A stretch of 64,000 nt of DNA from assembly GCF_014207095.1 (NCBI RefSeq), contig NZ_JACHBG010000007.1, forward strand, positions 186,001 through 250,000, written 5' to 3'. Within the stretch, counting starts at the first letter, position 1. Each line of letters starts with the position of its first letter. This document shows, in pieces, positions 26,473 through 34,513 of the stretch. Below the pieces are notes generated by a model. It had not been told where the DNA came from. It did not search any database and saw only the letters and a program-made list of their open reading frames with translations. The translations under genes and the position numbers were made by a program. The stretch comes from Martinezella lusitana. GTDB lineage: Bacteria > Pseudomonadota > Alphaproteobacteria > Rhizobiales > Rhizobiaceae.

Positions 26473-26499
26473 TCAAATGTCAATGGCCTTGACATTTGA
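26473..26499. promoter_or_regulatory. Perfect palindromic operator in the mtnK/ABC divergent promoter
   Basis: Arms of 11 bases, TCAAATGTCAA (26473-26483) and TTGACATTTGA (26489-26499), flank a 5-base spacer, with no mismatch. It lies 40 bases before the ABC ATPase ATG and 80 bases before mtnK. The half-site TTGACATTTG recurs as TTGACTTTTG in front of the SorC gene (34350-34362), so the SorC-family protein encoded nearby is the likely ligand-responsive binder. Confidence 0.75.
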
Positions 26500-26538
26500 T
26501 TAAAAGCTATCCTAACCTGCTGTCATTGGGAGGAGAGA

Positions 26539-28056
26539 ATGAGCGAACATGCAGTGTTTCGCATCGAAGGTGTACGCAAGTCCTTTGGTGCGGTGGCGGT
26601 GCTCCAAGGGGTGCATCTCGACCTCAAGGGCGGTGCCGTCACAGCCTTGATGGGTGCCAATGGCGCCGGAAAATCGACGCTCGTGCGCATCTTGAGCGGC
26701 GTTTATCCGCGCGATGCCGGCACGATCACTCTTTCGGGTGCGCCGTTCGAGCCCTCGACGCCCGCGGAGGCGATCCGGGCTGGCGTCGTGACGGTGCATC
26801 AAAACATCAATGACGGCGTTGTCGCCGATCTCGATGTGGCGACCAATCTGACGCTCGACCGGTTGAACGGGCGTGGTGCACGGCTGTTCTTCAATCCACG
26901 CCGGGTTCGGCGCGAGGCTGCGCTTGTCGCCTCGCGCATGGGCCTGACCATCGATCTCAAATCCAGCATCAACGACTTGAGCCTTGCCGATCGCCAGATG
27001 GTGGCGATTGCGCGCGCCATGGCGCATGAGCCAAAGGTCCTGATCCTCGACGAACCGACCTCGTCGCTGTCGAGCGCCGAGGCCGACCGCCTGTTCGATC
27101 TTGTCGATCGCCTGAAGGCGCGGAGCGTCGCCATTCTTTATATTTCGCACCGCATGTCAGATATACGCCGTCTCGCAGACAGTATCGTGTCGTTGCGCGA
27201 CGGCCGTATTACCGGCCATTTCGAAGGGCCTGATCTCGATTATGAAGGTGCCGTCAACGCAATGCTGGGCCGAAAGGTCTCTGCCGATGCCGTCTCGGTA
27301 CGCGAGGCAAGCGTTCCCGTCTTTCGAGCACAGGGCCTGAAACTTTCCGAGCATTCGCGACCGTTCGATCTTGAGCTTGGCGATGGAGAGATTGTTGCCG
27401 TGACCGGCCTTGTCGGGGTTGGGAAGTCTGCGCTTGCCGAAGTGTTGGCCGGAGCCCGCATGCCGGCGTCAGGCCAAATGACGCTCGATGGCGCGCGTTA
27501 CGTGCCGAAGACGACCGGACAGGCAATCGCAAGCGGCGTTTTCCTTGTCGCCAAGGATCGTGGGATCAGCGGCATCGTGCCGGATTTCAATATTTACGAG
27601 AATATCAGCCTACCGTTTCTGCGTCGTCTATCCCGCCTCGGCGTTTCGAACCGTGCAAGCGAAAGGGCGAGGGCGCGTCAGCAGATCTCCGCGCTTGGTG
27701 TGGTGTGCCGCAATGAGCGGGACGAGATGCACACGCTGTCGGGCGGCAACCAGCAGAAGGTCATGGTCGGCCGCTGGCTTTCTGAGCCGTCGCGGCTTCT
27801 TGTTCTCGATGAGCCGTTTCAGGGCGTCGACATCGTCGCCAGACGCGATATCGGCAATAAGCTTCGCTCCTCGGCCAATGGGCGGGCCACCATCCTATTT
27901 CTCACCGAACTCGACGAGGCCTTCGAAGTGGCCGACCGCATTCTTGTGATGTCGGAGCAGACGATCGTCGGTGAGCATCGCAATTCCGGCATTGATGTCG
28001 AGCGCCTGCTGTCTGAGATCGCAGGTCAATCCTCTCAACAGGTCAGCGCAATATGA
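26539..28056 (+). CDS. Sugar ABC transporter ATPase, RbsA-like with two cassettes
   Basis: A 505-residue protein that powers import by the ribose-type transporter. The first cassette has Walker A GANGAGKST (39-47), signature LSLADRQMVAIARA and Walker B VLILDEPTSSLS. The second has the degenerate Walker A GLVGVGKSALAEV, signature LSGGNQQKVMVGRWL and LLVLDEPFQGVD, as usual in RbsA/MglA proteins. The start ATG follows GGAGGAGAGA. It is divergent from mtnK and overlaps the permease gene by four bases. The ligand is probably a 5-modified ribose, by context. Confidence 0.92.
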   Translation: MSEHAVFRIEGVRKSFGAVAVLQGVHLDLKGGAVTALMGANGAGKSTLVRILSGVYPRDAGTITLSGAPFEPSTPAEAIRAGVVTVHQNINDGVVADLDVATNLTLDRLNGRGARLFFNPRRVRREAALVASRMGLTIDLKSSINDLSLADRQMVAIARAMAHEPKVLILDEPTSSLSSAEADRLFDLVDRLKARSVAILYISHRMSDIRRLADSIVSLRDGRITGHFEGPDLDYEGAVNAMLGRKVSADAVSVREASVPVFRAQGLKLSEHSRPFDLELGDGEIVAVTGLVGVGKSALAEVLAGARMPASGQMTLDGARYVPKTTGQAIASGVFLVAKDRGISGIVPDFNIYENISLPFLRRLSRLGVSNRASERARARQQISALGVVCRNERDEMHTLSGGNQQKVMVGRWLSEPSRLLVLDEPFQGVDIVARRDIGNKLRSSANGRATILFLTELDEAFEVADRILVMSEQTIVGEHRNSGIDVERLLSEIAGQSSQQVSAI

Positions 28057-29102
28057 GCAGTGAACAGAGCAAATCCGCAGGCGCGGTTCCCTTGTCCCAA
28101 CCGAGCGTGAGTGTCAGGGATCTGGCGATAAAATATGGTTTCCTTGTGCTGCTTTTCGGCATGATCATCTATTTTTCGCTGGTTACCGGCGGCTTTGCCT
28201 CGCCGCAGAGCGCGGTCTTCATCCTGCAGTCGGTGTCGATCACCGGGATCCTTGCCCTCGGTGTTACCGCAACGCTGGTGGTCGGTGGTTTCGACCTCTC
28301 GATCGGGTCGGTCGCCACGAGCGCGATGATGGCGTCGTCATACGTGATGGTTGTCATGGGTGGCGATGCTGTTACGGCAACGCTCGTCTGCCTTGCCGTC
28401 GGCGTGCTGGTCGGGCTCATCAATGGCATCATCATCGTCTACATGCGTGTGCCGGATCTCCTTGCGACACTCGGCATGATGTTCCTTCTGCTGGGGCTGC
28501 AGCGAATTCCGACAGAGGGCCGCTCTATCGCCACCGGGATGACGCTGCCGGATGGCTCTGTCGCTAGCGGCACTTTCAGCCCGGGCTTTCTGGCTCTTGG
28601 GCGCCATCGCTTCGATTTCATCCTGCCCAATCTCGTCCCGGTTTCGGTCGTGGTGCTGATCGTGCTGGCGATCCTGATCTGGTTCTTTCTCGAATATACC
28701 CGGTTCGGACGCATGATGTATGCCGTAGGCTCGAATGAACGCGCGGCCGGCCTCGCCGGTGCACCGGTCAATGCCTACAAGATTTCCGCTTACATCATCT
28801 CGGGCATCTTCGCCTCGATCGGCGGCATTCTGCTCGCAGCCCGTCTTGGCCGCGGCGATATTGCCTCGGGTAACAACCTCTTGCTCGATGCTGTCGCAGC
28901 CGCATTGATCGGTTTTGCGGTGCTTGGCGCAGCCAAGCCCAATGCCTTGGGGACGGCCATCGGCGCCCTATTCGTCGGCATCCTGCTGCAGGGGCTGACC
29001 ATGATGAATGTGCCTTACTACACCCAGGATTTCGTCAAGGGCGCGGTTCTCGTCGTCGCTCTGATTTTCACCTTTGCATTCTCAAAGAGGAGCAAACGCT
29101 AA
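28053..29102 (+). CDS. Sugar ABC transporter permease, RbsC-like
   Basis: A 349-residue integral membrane protein with about nine hydrophobic segments. The ribose-permease-family signatures GGFDLSIGSVATSAMM and GSNERAAGLAGAPVNAYKISAYIISG are both present, and PNALGTAIGALFVGILLQGLTMM matches the late helices. The ATG lies in an ATGA overlap with the ATPase stop. A single permease gene implies a homodimeric channel. It forms one operon with the ATPase and the periplasmic binding protein that follows. Confidence 0.92.
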   Translation: MSSEQSKSAGAVPLSQPSVSVRDLAIKYGFLVLLFGMIIYFSLVTGGFASPQSAVFILQSVSITGILALGVTATLVVGGFDLSIGSVATSAMMASSYVMVVMGGDAVTATLVCLAVGVLVGLINGIIIVYMRVPDLLATLGMMFLLLGLQRIPTEGRSIATGMTLPDGSVASGTFSPGFLALGRHRFDFILPNLVPVSVVVLIVLAILIWFFLEYTRFGRMMYAVGSNERAAGLAGAPVNAYKISAYIISGIFASIGGILLAARLGRGDIASGNNLLLDAVAAALIGFAVLGAAKPNALGTAIGALFVGILLQGLTMMNVPYYTQDFVKGAVLVVALIFTFAFSKRSKR

Positions 29103-29154
29103 GGGCGCATGTCCTTGGCGGATAATCATAATCTTACCGGAGGAGGAGACTGAT

Positions 29155-30207
29155 ATGAAGATGACACGCAGAACGCTGGGCGCCTTGGCGCTTGGCCTGA
29201 TGGGAGCAGCAGCCTTTGGTGCGCCATCCTTTGCCGCCGATATGCCCAAGCCGTTCGATAAGCCGGGCAATGTGAAGATTGCGCTGGTGCGCTATCTGTC
29301 GACCGGTGATTTTTTCCAGTCCTACCTGGCCGGCGTCGAAGCACAGGCCAAGGCACTAGGCGTTCAGTTGCAGGTATTCGACAGCCGTCAGGATGCGGCG
29401 GTACAGGCCGATATGGTCGATCAGGCCATCGCGCTTGGCGTCCAGGGGATCATCATCCAGCACGGCCTGACGGAATCGATGAAGGATGCCGCTAAACGCG
29501 CCGTTGACGCGGGCATCAAGGTCGTAGCCTTTGACGTCAACGTCGAGAACCCGAAGATCCCACAGGTCGAACAGTCAGACCGTGACCTTGCGCGCCTGGC
29601 GCTCGAACAGGCCATCAAGGACAATGGCCAGAGCTTCAAGGCCGGCTACGTCTATGTCGCCGGTATCGCGCCGCTCGATCGACGCGACGAGACCTGGAAG
29701 GAGTTCAAGAAGAAATATGCTGGCATCAAGGAAGCGGCCCAGTTCGGCACAATGGACAATCCGATCGCCAACTCGGTCGCAAACCAGGCTCGTTCGGTGG
29801 TCTCGGCAAATCCGGATATTACCGTGATGTTCGCTCCCTATGACGAATTCGCCAAGGGCGTGAAGATCGCCGTCGATGAAGCCGGTCTCTCGTCCAACGT
29901 GAAGATCTATTCTGCCGATATTTCGACGCCCGACATCGCTGCGATGCGTGAGTCCGGGTCCGCGTGGGCGGCGACTGCGGCAACGAACCCGGCCGTTGTT
30001 GGCCAGGTCTCCGTTCGTGCTCTTGCCATGCTGCTGGCCGGCCAGGATCCGGGCCACCAGGTCGTCGTTCCGCCGACGCTCATCACCCAGAAGGATCTGA
30101 ATACGCAGGATATCAAGAACATGGAGGAACTCGGCGCGAAGCTTCCACAGTTCGCGCATGCGGATGTCGCCATGCCGGCATGGATGCCGAAGGCTGCCGC
30201 CAAGTAA
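29155..30207 (+). CDS. Periplasmic sugar-binding protein of the RbsB type
   Basis: A 350-residue secreted binding protein. The start ATG (29155) follows GGAGGAGGAGA. The N-terminus MKMTRRTLGALALGLMGAAA is a signal peptide with probable cleavage after SFAA near residue 28. The mature part is a periplasmic-binding-protein type I fold with QAIALGVQGIIIQHG and VVAFDVNVENP, as in ribose- and autoinducer-2-binding proteins. A longer upstream frame is rejected because it runs into the permease. It is the third gene of the importer operon and is followed by two tandem terminators. Confidence 0.92.
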   Translation: MKMTRRTLGALALGLMGAAAFGAPSFAADMPKPFDKPGNVKIALVRYLSTGDFFQSYLAGVEAQAKALGVQLQVFDSRQDAAVQADMVDQAIALGVQGIIIQHGLTESMKDAAKRAVDAGIKVVAFDVNVENPKIPQVEQSDRDLARLALEQAIKDNGQSFKAGYVYVAGIAPLDRRDETWKEFKKKYAGIKEAAQFGTMDNPIANSVANQARSVVSANPDITVMFAPYDEFAKGVKIAVDEAGLSSNVKIYSADISTPDIAAMRESGSAWAATAATNPAVVGQVSVRALAMLLAGQDPGHQVVVPPTLITQKDLNTQDIKNMEELGAKLPQFAHADVAMPAWMPKAAAK

Positions 30208-30228
30208 TCAAATTCTTTCCCAACGACT

Positions 30229-30254
30229 GGCGGTGCTTCGGCACCGCCTTTTTT
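30229..30254 (+). terminator. Intrinsic terminator of the ABC importer operon
   Basis: Stem GGCGGTGC (30229-30236) with GCACCGCC (30241-30248), a TTCG tetraloop and six Ts. It lies 22 bases after the binding-protein stop and is a textbook Rho-independent terminator. Confidence 0.93.
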
Positions 30255-30294
30255 GTCTGTGTTTCACGGTCTAGCCGTGTGCGCAGGCAAACAA

Positions 30295-30320
30295 TGCCCC
30301 GGTTGGGGCAGTTTTTCTTT
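30295..30320 (+). terminator. Second, tandem terminator-like hairpin
   Basis: TGCCCC (30295-30300) and GGGGCA (30305-30310) around a GGTT loop, followed by GTTTTTCTTTT. It probably backs up the terminator 41 bases upstream and insulates the toxin-antitoxin pair that follows. Confidence 0.7.
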
Positions 30321-30389
30321 TGGATTTCACCTCAGCGAAGCGCAAGCCTGTTAGGCTTTGCCGCCCGAAGAGTATCCTTCCTAATGGAG

Positions 30390-30404
30390 AATATTGACAA
30401 TATT
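30390..30404. promoter_or_regulatory. Palindrome before the ParDE pair
   Basis: AATATT-GAC-AATATT lies 43 bases before the antitoxin ATG and includes a TTGACA-like hexamer. It may combine a -35 element with an autoregulatory ParD operator. Confidence 0.45.
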
Positions 30405-30446
30405 TGCTACGCTTCCCGCAATAGCTGGGTAGCGAAGGTGCAAGCA

Positions 30447-30698
30447 ATGGCATCAGACAGCATCCACGTGAAGGTCAAAGGGCCTCTGCAGGACCACCTT
30501 CAACAGCAGATCGGCGAGGACGGTCTTTATGAAAACGCGAGTGAATACATTCGCGCGCTTATTCGCCGTGACCTCCAAACCAGGGATGAGGCCTGGGAAG
30601 CCCTGTGCTGAGAACTATCGCCGGCATTGTGGGCGTACGATAGCGAATTTGTCGCGGTCTCGGCTGATGATGTCATCCAGCGGAACGAGACCCGCTAA
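30447..30698 (+). pseudogene. parD: ParD-type antitoxin interrupted by an in-frame TGA
   Basis: From ATG 30447 the frame gives 54 residues (MASDSIHVKVKGPLQDHLQQ onward), with SEYIRALIRRDL being a ribbon-helix-helix ParD core. It then meets TGA at 30609-30611. Without that stop the same frame continues for 28 codons (ELSPALWAYDSEFVAVSADD then VIQRNETR) to TAA 30696-30698, two bases before the parE ATG. That continuation is exactly what a ParD C-terminus looks like, and 83 residues is the normal length. The stop is therefore a nonsense mutation (CGA to TGA would suffice), a sequence error or a recoding site. The remaining part keeps DNA binding but loses the toxin-neutralising tail. Confidence 0.75.
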
Positions 30699-30700
30699 AC

Positions 30701-31057
30701 ATGGCGGCTTATCGTTTTTACCCGCATGCGGATGCTGCACACGATGAGATCTGGCGTGATACGGTCGAAAAGTGGCGTGAAGCGCAAGCCGTCACCTGTA
30801 TTCGGGGGCTCCACACTCATTTGCAGCTTCTGACGAAAGACCGGGACCTCTGGCGCAGGCGTCCGCAGAGACTGGCCGTTCCAGCCGACGTCAAGCGCGA
30901 GGCCTATTTCAGCCGGTATGAGCATCATTATGTTTTCTTCCGTACCCTGAATAACGACGACCTTGGCGTCATGAGCATTCTGCACGAGCGCATGGACATG
31001 GCGGTGCGGCTTAAAGAAGATCTGGTAGCATTGGAAAGTAGGAAACCGACCAATTAG
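30701..31057 (+). CDS. parE: ParE/RelE-fold toxin
   Basis: A 118-residue toxin-like protein. MAAYRFYPHADAAHDEIWRD is the typical ParE start with two helices. YFSRYEHHYVFFRTL and LGVMSILHERMDM form the beta-sheet and C-terminal part, with HERMD near the end as in ParE proteins that poison DNA gyrase. The reading frame is complete. It starts 2 bases after the restored antitoxin frame, so the pair was once translationally coupled. With the antitoxin interrupted, its activity in this strain is uncertain. Confidence 0.8.
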   Translation: MAAYRFYPHADAAHDEIWRDTVEKWREAQAVTCIRGLHTHLQLLTKDRDLWRRRPQRLAVPADVKREAYFSRYEHHYVFFRTLNNDDLGVMSILHERMDMAVRLKEDLVALESRKPTN

Positions 31058-31109
31058 TCGGTAGCGAGCCGAGCGATCATCACCAGCCTCTCTTAAACGG
31101 CATCAACGG

Positions 31110-31146
31110 ATGCCTGCCTTGGTTCGGAATGCACCAAGGCAGGCAT
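31110..31146. repeat. Long perfect inverted repeat between convergent genes
   Basis: Arms of 14 bases, ATGCCTGCCTTGGT (31110-31123) and ACCAAGGCAGGCAT (31133-31146), with a 9-base loop. It lies between the parE stop and the aldolase stop of the opposite strand. No T-run follows on either strand. It may act as a shared transcript-end hairpin or be a palindromic repeat. Confidence 0.75.
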
Positions 31147-31153
31147 GATGGCA

Positions 31154-31184
31154 CGCTTCTGCGATTTAAGGAAAAGCAGAAGCG
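31154..31184. repeat. Second inverted repeat beside the first
   Basis: CGCTTCTGC (31154-31162) pairs with GCAGAAGCG (31176-31184) around a 13-base A-rich loop, 7 bases after the preceding hairpin. The sequence resembles one hairpin half of the intergenic element seen at 1117 and 49531, so it could be a remnant of that family. Confidence 0.55.
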
Positions 31185-31211
31185 CTCAAGGTCCTTCAGT
31201 GCGGACATGCC

Positions 31212-33266
31212 TTAGCGAAGCGCAGCGGCGATATTGCCGCCATCAACCGTCGTCACATCTGCCGTTGTTCTTTCCGCCAGGGCGTGGTGAACGAAGGCGC
31301 GGGCGACGTCGTCTGCCGTCACTTCGAGGCCAAGAAGATTCCCGCCCATATATTCCGAAACGGAAAGGCCGCGCGCGGCCGCACGATTGGCGATCATCTC
31401 ATCGTTGAGTAGGCCAGATCGGATGCGGTCGGCATTGACGGCGTTGACCCTGATACGGTCGGCACCATGCTCCAGCGCATATTGTCGGGACAGGAAGAGC
31501 GTTGCCGCTTTCGGAAGGCCATAGGCGCCGAATTTGGCACCGGGATTGACCGCTTGCTTTGACGCGTTGAAGAGGAGCGCGCCGCCGGTCTTCTGCGCTT
31601 TCATGATGCGTACGGCGTTTTGCGCGACGCTCTGATGGGCGAAGAAGTTCAGCTCAAAACTCTTGCGCAGCAAAGCGTCGTCCATCGTGGCGATCGGACT
31701 TTCCCAGGCGGCGCCGGCGTTGGAGACGACAATGTCGACACCGCCGAATGTGGCAACGGCGGCATCGAAGGCGCCGCGAACCGAGGTCGGGTCGGTTATG
31801 TCGCATGCAAGACCGATCGAGCTGTTGCCAACGGATTTAGCGACTGCCTGCGCCCTTTCACCATCGAGGTCGACGACGACGGCGTGAGCGCCTTCCACTA
31901 CGAATGCCTTGACGATGGCGGCACCGATGGCGCCGGCACCACCCGTCACCAGCACGACCTGGCCGGTGAACGGTTTTGGCTTGGCGCCGGCGAGCTTTGC
32001 CTGCTCCAGCGACCAATATTCAAGGTCGAAGAGATCCGGCCTGCTGACTGGTTCGAAGCGGCCGACCGATTCCGCATCGCGCGCCGCCTCGATCCACATT
32101 TCTCCGACATCAACGGCGATCATCGCATCCTTGTGGGTTCGGCCGTGGCCATAAATGCCGAGACCCGGAACCAGGGTCAGGCGCGGCATCGGATCGAGCA
32201 TGGTGCGCTTGACATCGTCGCGGGCATCGTTGCTGCGGAAATACTCGGTATAGTCGGCGACAAAGGCGGCGACGCGCTCATCGATCACGCCACGATAGGT
32301 CCCTAGATTTTCCTTGGTCGGTGCCGGCAGCACCATCGGGCCGGTCTTGATGCGGATGGAAAGATCCGGCGTGGAAACGCCACGTGCCGCCATATCAGTG
32401 ACTTCGGCTGAATTCACGAAGTCGAGGATATCAGGCGAGGTGCGGAATACGCTGATCATGCGGTCGAAGCGACCTTCGCTTTTATCGACTGCAACGGCAC
32501 CGCGCAGCATGGATGCGATATCGCCCGGACCTGCGAGATCTGCAGGCAGGGCGGCTGCCGTGAACGGATGGCGGCCATTCCGCTTCACATGGTCTTCCGC
32601 CAGTGACACGTAATGGATCATCCGGTCATAGGCTTCTTTTGCCGTCGCGCCGAACGTGAAGATGCCGTGCTTGTCGAGGATCAAGCCCTCGACCGTTGGA
32701 TCCTGCTCGAAGACTTCCGCCGCGGCCTTGGCGAGCGCAAATCCCGGCATGATATAAGGCACAAAACCCATCTTTCTACCGAACAGCTCGGTGCTCATCT
32801 CCCTGCTTTTAGCCTGGTCGGCTATGGCAAGGATGGCGGTCGAATGGGTGTGATCGACGAATTTGTGCGGAAGGAAGGCGTGCAGCAGCGCCTCCACGGA
32901 GGGATTTGGTGCCAGGGGATCGATGAGATTGGCGCGCAACAATGTCACCATGTCTTCGTCCGACAGCTTCGCGAGCTTGCGGCTCTTCAAAAGCGGCTCG
33001 ATCCGAACGGCGGGCAGGCCCGGCGGCTCAATGACACCCATGTCCCAGCCGCTGCCCTTGACGCAGAGGACCGCATGGGTATCGCCGACGAGATCTGTCA
33101 TCTCCGTCTTCACGGAAGTGTTGCCACCCCCATGCAAGACCAGCCGGGGCTCGCCGCCCAAGAGTCGTGTCGTATAGGTGCGCAATGCAAGATCGCGAGT
33201 GACACCCTTGGCCTGATAATCGGCCACGACTTTTTCCGCGACATCGTCGCGCCACAGATTTTCCAT
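31212..33266 (-). CDS. Bifunctional class II aldolase / short-chain dehydrogenase, RhaD-like
   Basis: A 684-residue fusion. The N-terminal class II aldolase/adducin domain holds HGGGNTSVK (45-53), the catalytic-type glutamate in NPSVEALLHAFLP and zinc ligands H139 and H141 in VDHTHSTAIL. From about residue 425 an NAD-binding SDR domain follows with VLVTGGAGAIGAA, a VSNAG segment and YGLPKAA as the YxxxK motif. The rhizobial relative RhaD cleaves rhamnulose-1-phosphate to DHAP and lactaldehyde and oxidises the aldehyde. Here the mtnK-mtnA neighbours suggest cleavage of a 5-modified ribulose-1-phosphate. The start ATG 33264-33266 follows GGGAGG. It lies 57 bases behind the SorC regulator on the same strand. 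Confidence 0.85.
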   Translation of the reverse strand: MENLWRDDVAEKVVADYQAKGVTRDLALRTYTTRLLGGEPRLVLHGGGNTSVKTEMTDLVGDTHAVLCVKGSGWDMGVIEPPGLPAVRIEPLLKSRKLAKLSDEDMVTLLRANLIDPLAPNPSVEALLHAFLPHKFVDHTHSTAILAIADQAKSREMSTELFGRKMGFVPYIMPGFALAKAAAEVFEQDPTVEGLILDKHGIFTFGATAKEAYDRMIHYVSLAEDHVKRNGRHPFTAAALPADLAGPGDIASMLRGAVAVDKSEGRFDRMISVFRTSPDILDFVNSAEVTDMAARGVSTPDLSIRIKTGPMVLPAPTKENLGTYRGVIDERVAAFVADYTEYFRSNDARDDVKRTMLDPMPRLTLVPGLGIYGHGRTHKDAMIAVDVGEMWIEAARDAESVGRFEPVSRPDLFDLEYWSLEQAKLAGAKPKPFTGQVVLVTGGAGAIGAAIVKAFVVEGAHAVVVDLDGERAQAVAKSVGNSSIGLACDITDPTSVRGAFDAAVATFGGVDIVVSNAGAAWESPIATMDDALLRKSFELNFFAHQSVAQNAVRIMKAQKTGGALLFNASKQAVNPGAKFGAYGLPKAATLFLSRQYALEHGADRIRVNAVNADRIRSGLLNDEMIANRAAARGLSVSEYMGGNLLGLEVTADDVARAFVHHALAERTTADVTTVDGGNIAAALR

Positions 33267-33323
33267 GTCAGTTTGCCTCCCAATGAAACGGCCCCTTCCG
33301 GATCGGCGGGCCATGTGACAGGC

Positions 33324-34304
33324 TCAGGGCTTGCCCGAGCTGTTCCTGTCGAGCCCCTCTGTCTGCCAACGATCCAGGAGCCGTCGCGCCATCGATGCGG
33401 TGACGACGAGATGCGAGGCAAAGCCGCCTTTCAGCGCGGCAAGCAGGGGGTCGAATTTGCTATCTTCCTGCACGACGAGCATGCGCTTCTTGATCGCCCG
33501 GATAGAGGCTAGGTCCGCCGACATGCAGCGCCGATTATGGGCGCAATCCATCCACTGGCCGTCGTGGTCGATGAGTTGTCCGGCGATGACGCCTGCCGCG
33601 CCCTGATCGCCCATCGCATGCATTTCCTCCGCCGAAAGAGCGCCGCACTTGACGAGGTGGCTGTCTTCCTCGATGCCGCCCACCGAATAAAGCGCGAGCT
33701 GGCAATCGGCAATCGTAGCGAGCTGTTCGCGAATGACCGGCTCGGATCGCAGCTCTTCTGCAAGCCGCTCCGAGGAGAGAACAAGGGGCGCATAGAGGTT
33801 GATGCCCTCGGCATTGAGGCGCCGGGCGATTTCCGTCGTGCATTGGTCGGGACGATAGGAATAGGGGGCGCCAAGATTGCCACAGAGCTGAACGACGGTA
33901 ACGCCGCGCAGGTCGGCGAAAGGCATGACGTCGGCGATATGATAGACGGTTCGCCCCCAGGCAACGCCGATCCGGTCGCCCTTATTGATAAGCTCGAGGA
34001 AGACGGAGGCTGCCACAACCGGCATTTCGGCAGCCGGATCCATAGCCTGCCGGTCTTCCGGCACGATCCAGACCGCCGTCAGGCCTATTGCATCTTCCAG
34101 CTCTCGCGCGAGAACATCGTCGGAGAAGAGTTCCGAAGAGGTGGTGATCGTGACGATCCCCATTTCGCGCGCCCTGCGCAGATACATCGCAATCGACGCG
34201 CGCGAAATCTCCAGGCGCTGGGCAACCTCGTCCTGGCGCATACCGTGGTTATAGTACAGCCAGGCGGCCTTGTGGATAATTTGGTCATTGGAGCGGATCG
34301 GCAT
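33324..34304 (-). CDS. SorC/DeoR-family sugar-responsive transcriptional regulator
   Basis: A 326-residue regulator. The N-terminal helix-turn-helix (AAWLYYNHGMRQDEVAQRLE followed by ISRASIAMYLRRAREMG) is joined to a C-terminal sugar-phosphate-binding domain related to phosphosugar isomerases, with GDRIGVAWGRTVYHIAD, VVQLCGNLGAP and ALYSVGGIEEDS. It is transcribed with the RhaD-like gene. A TTGACTTTTGTCA site upstream of its own start resembles the palindrome in the mtnK/ABC control region, so it probably controls both transcripts in response to a phosphorylated pathway intermediate. Confidence 0.9.
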   Translation of the reverse strand: MPIRSNDQIIHKAAWLYYNHGMRQDEVAQRLEISRASIAMYLRRAREMGIVTITTSSELFSDDVLARELEDAIGLTAVWIVPEDRQAMDPAAEMPVVAASVFLELINKGDRIGVAWGRTVYHIADVMPFADLRGVTVVQLCGNLGAPYSYRPDQCTTEIARRLNAEGINLYAPLVLSSERLAEELRSEPVIREQLATIADCQLALYSVGGIEEDSHLVKCGALSAEEMHAMGDQGAAGVIAGQLIDHDGQWMDCAHNRRCMSADLASIRAIKKRMLVVQEDSKFDPLLAALKGGFASHLVVTASMARRLLDRWQTEGLDRNSSGKP

Positions 34305-34349
34305 GCTGCTCTCTCAGAAATCATGGATACTGACATAATTCATCATAGC

Positions 34350-34362
34350 TGACAAAAGTCAA
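34350..34362 (-). promoter_or_regulatory. Candidate autoregulatory SorC site
   Basis: Minus-strand TTGACTTTTGTCA, an inverted TGAC pair with a 4-base centre, 46 bases before the regulator ATG. It shares TTGAC-TTTG with the palindrome at 26473-26499. Confidence 0.5.
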
Positions 34363-34513
34363 TCCACCGATCTGATATGACAGCAGTCCGCATCTTGCAA
34401 GGCGGCGGATCAGGCACGCCATTCAAGGCACGAGCTGGCGCACCATGACGAGGCGCCTGTCCGATCGCTAAACAGCAATCAAGGGCGTGTTCCGGTCTTG
34501 ATGCCAATGAGAT

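Noticed and set aside
26394..26538. SAM-type riboswitch controlling mtnK
   Set aside because: The short divergent region is dominated by a perfect palindrome suited to a protein operator; no riboswitch fold seen.
29964..30611. 215-codon plus-strand frame spanning the binding-protein 3' end and antitoxin
   Set aside because: Only its last 54 codons (ParD-like) are meaningful; the rest overlaps the binding-protein gene and two terminators.
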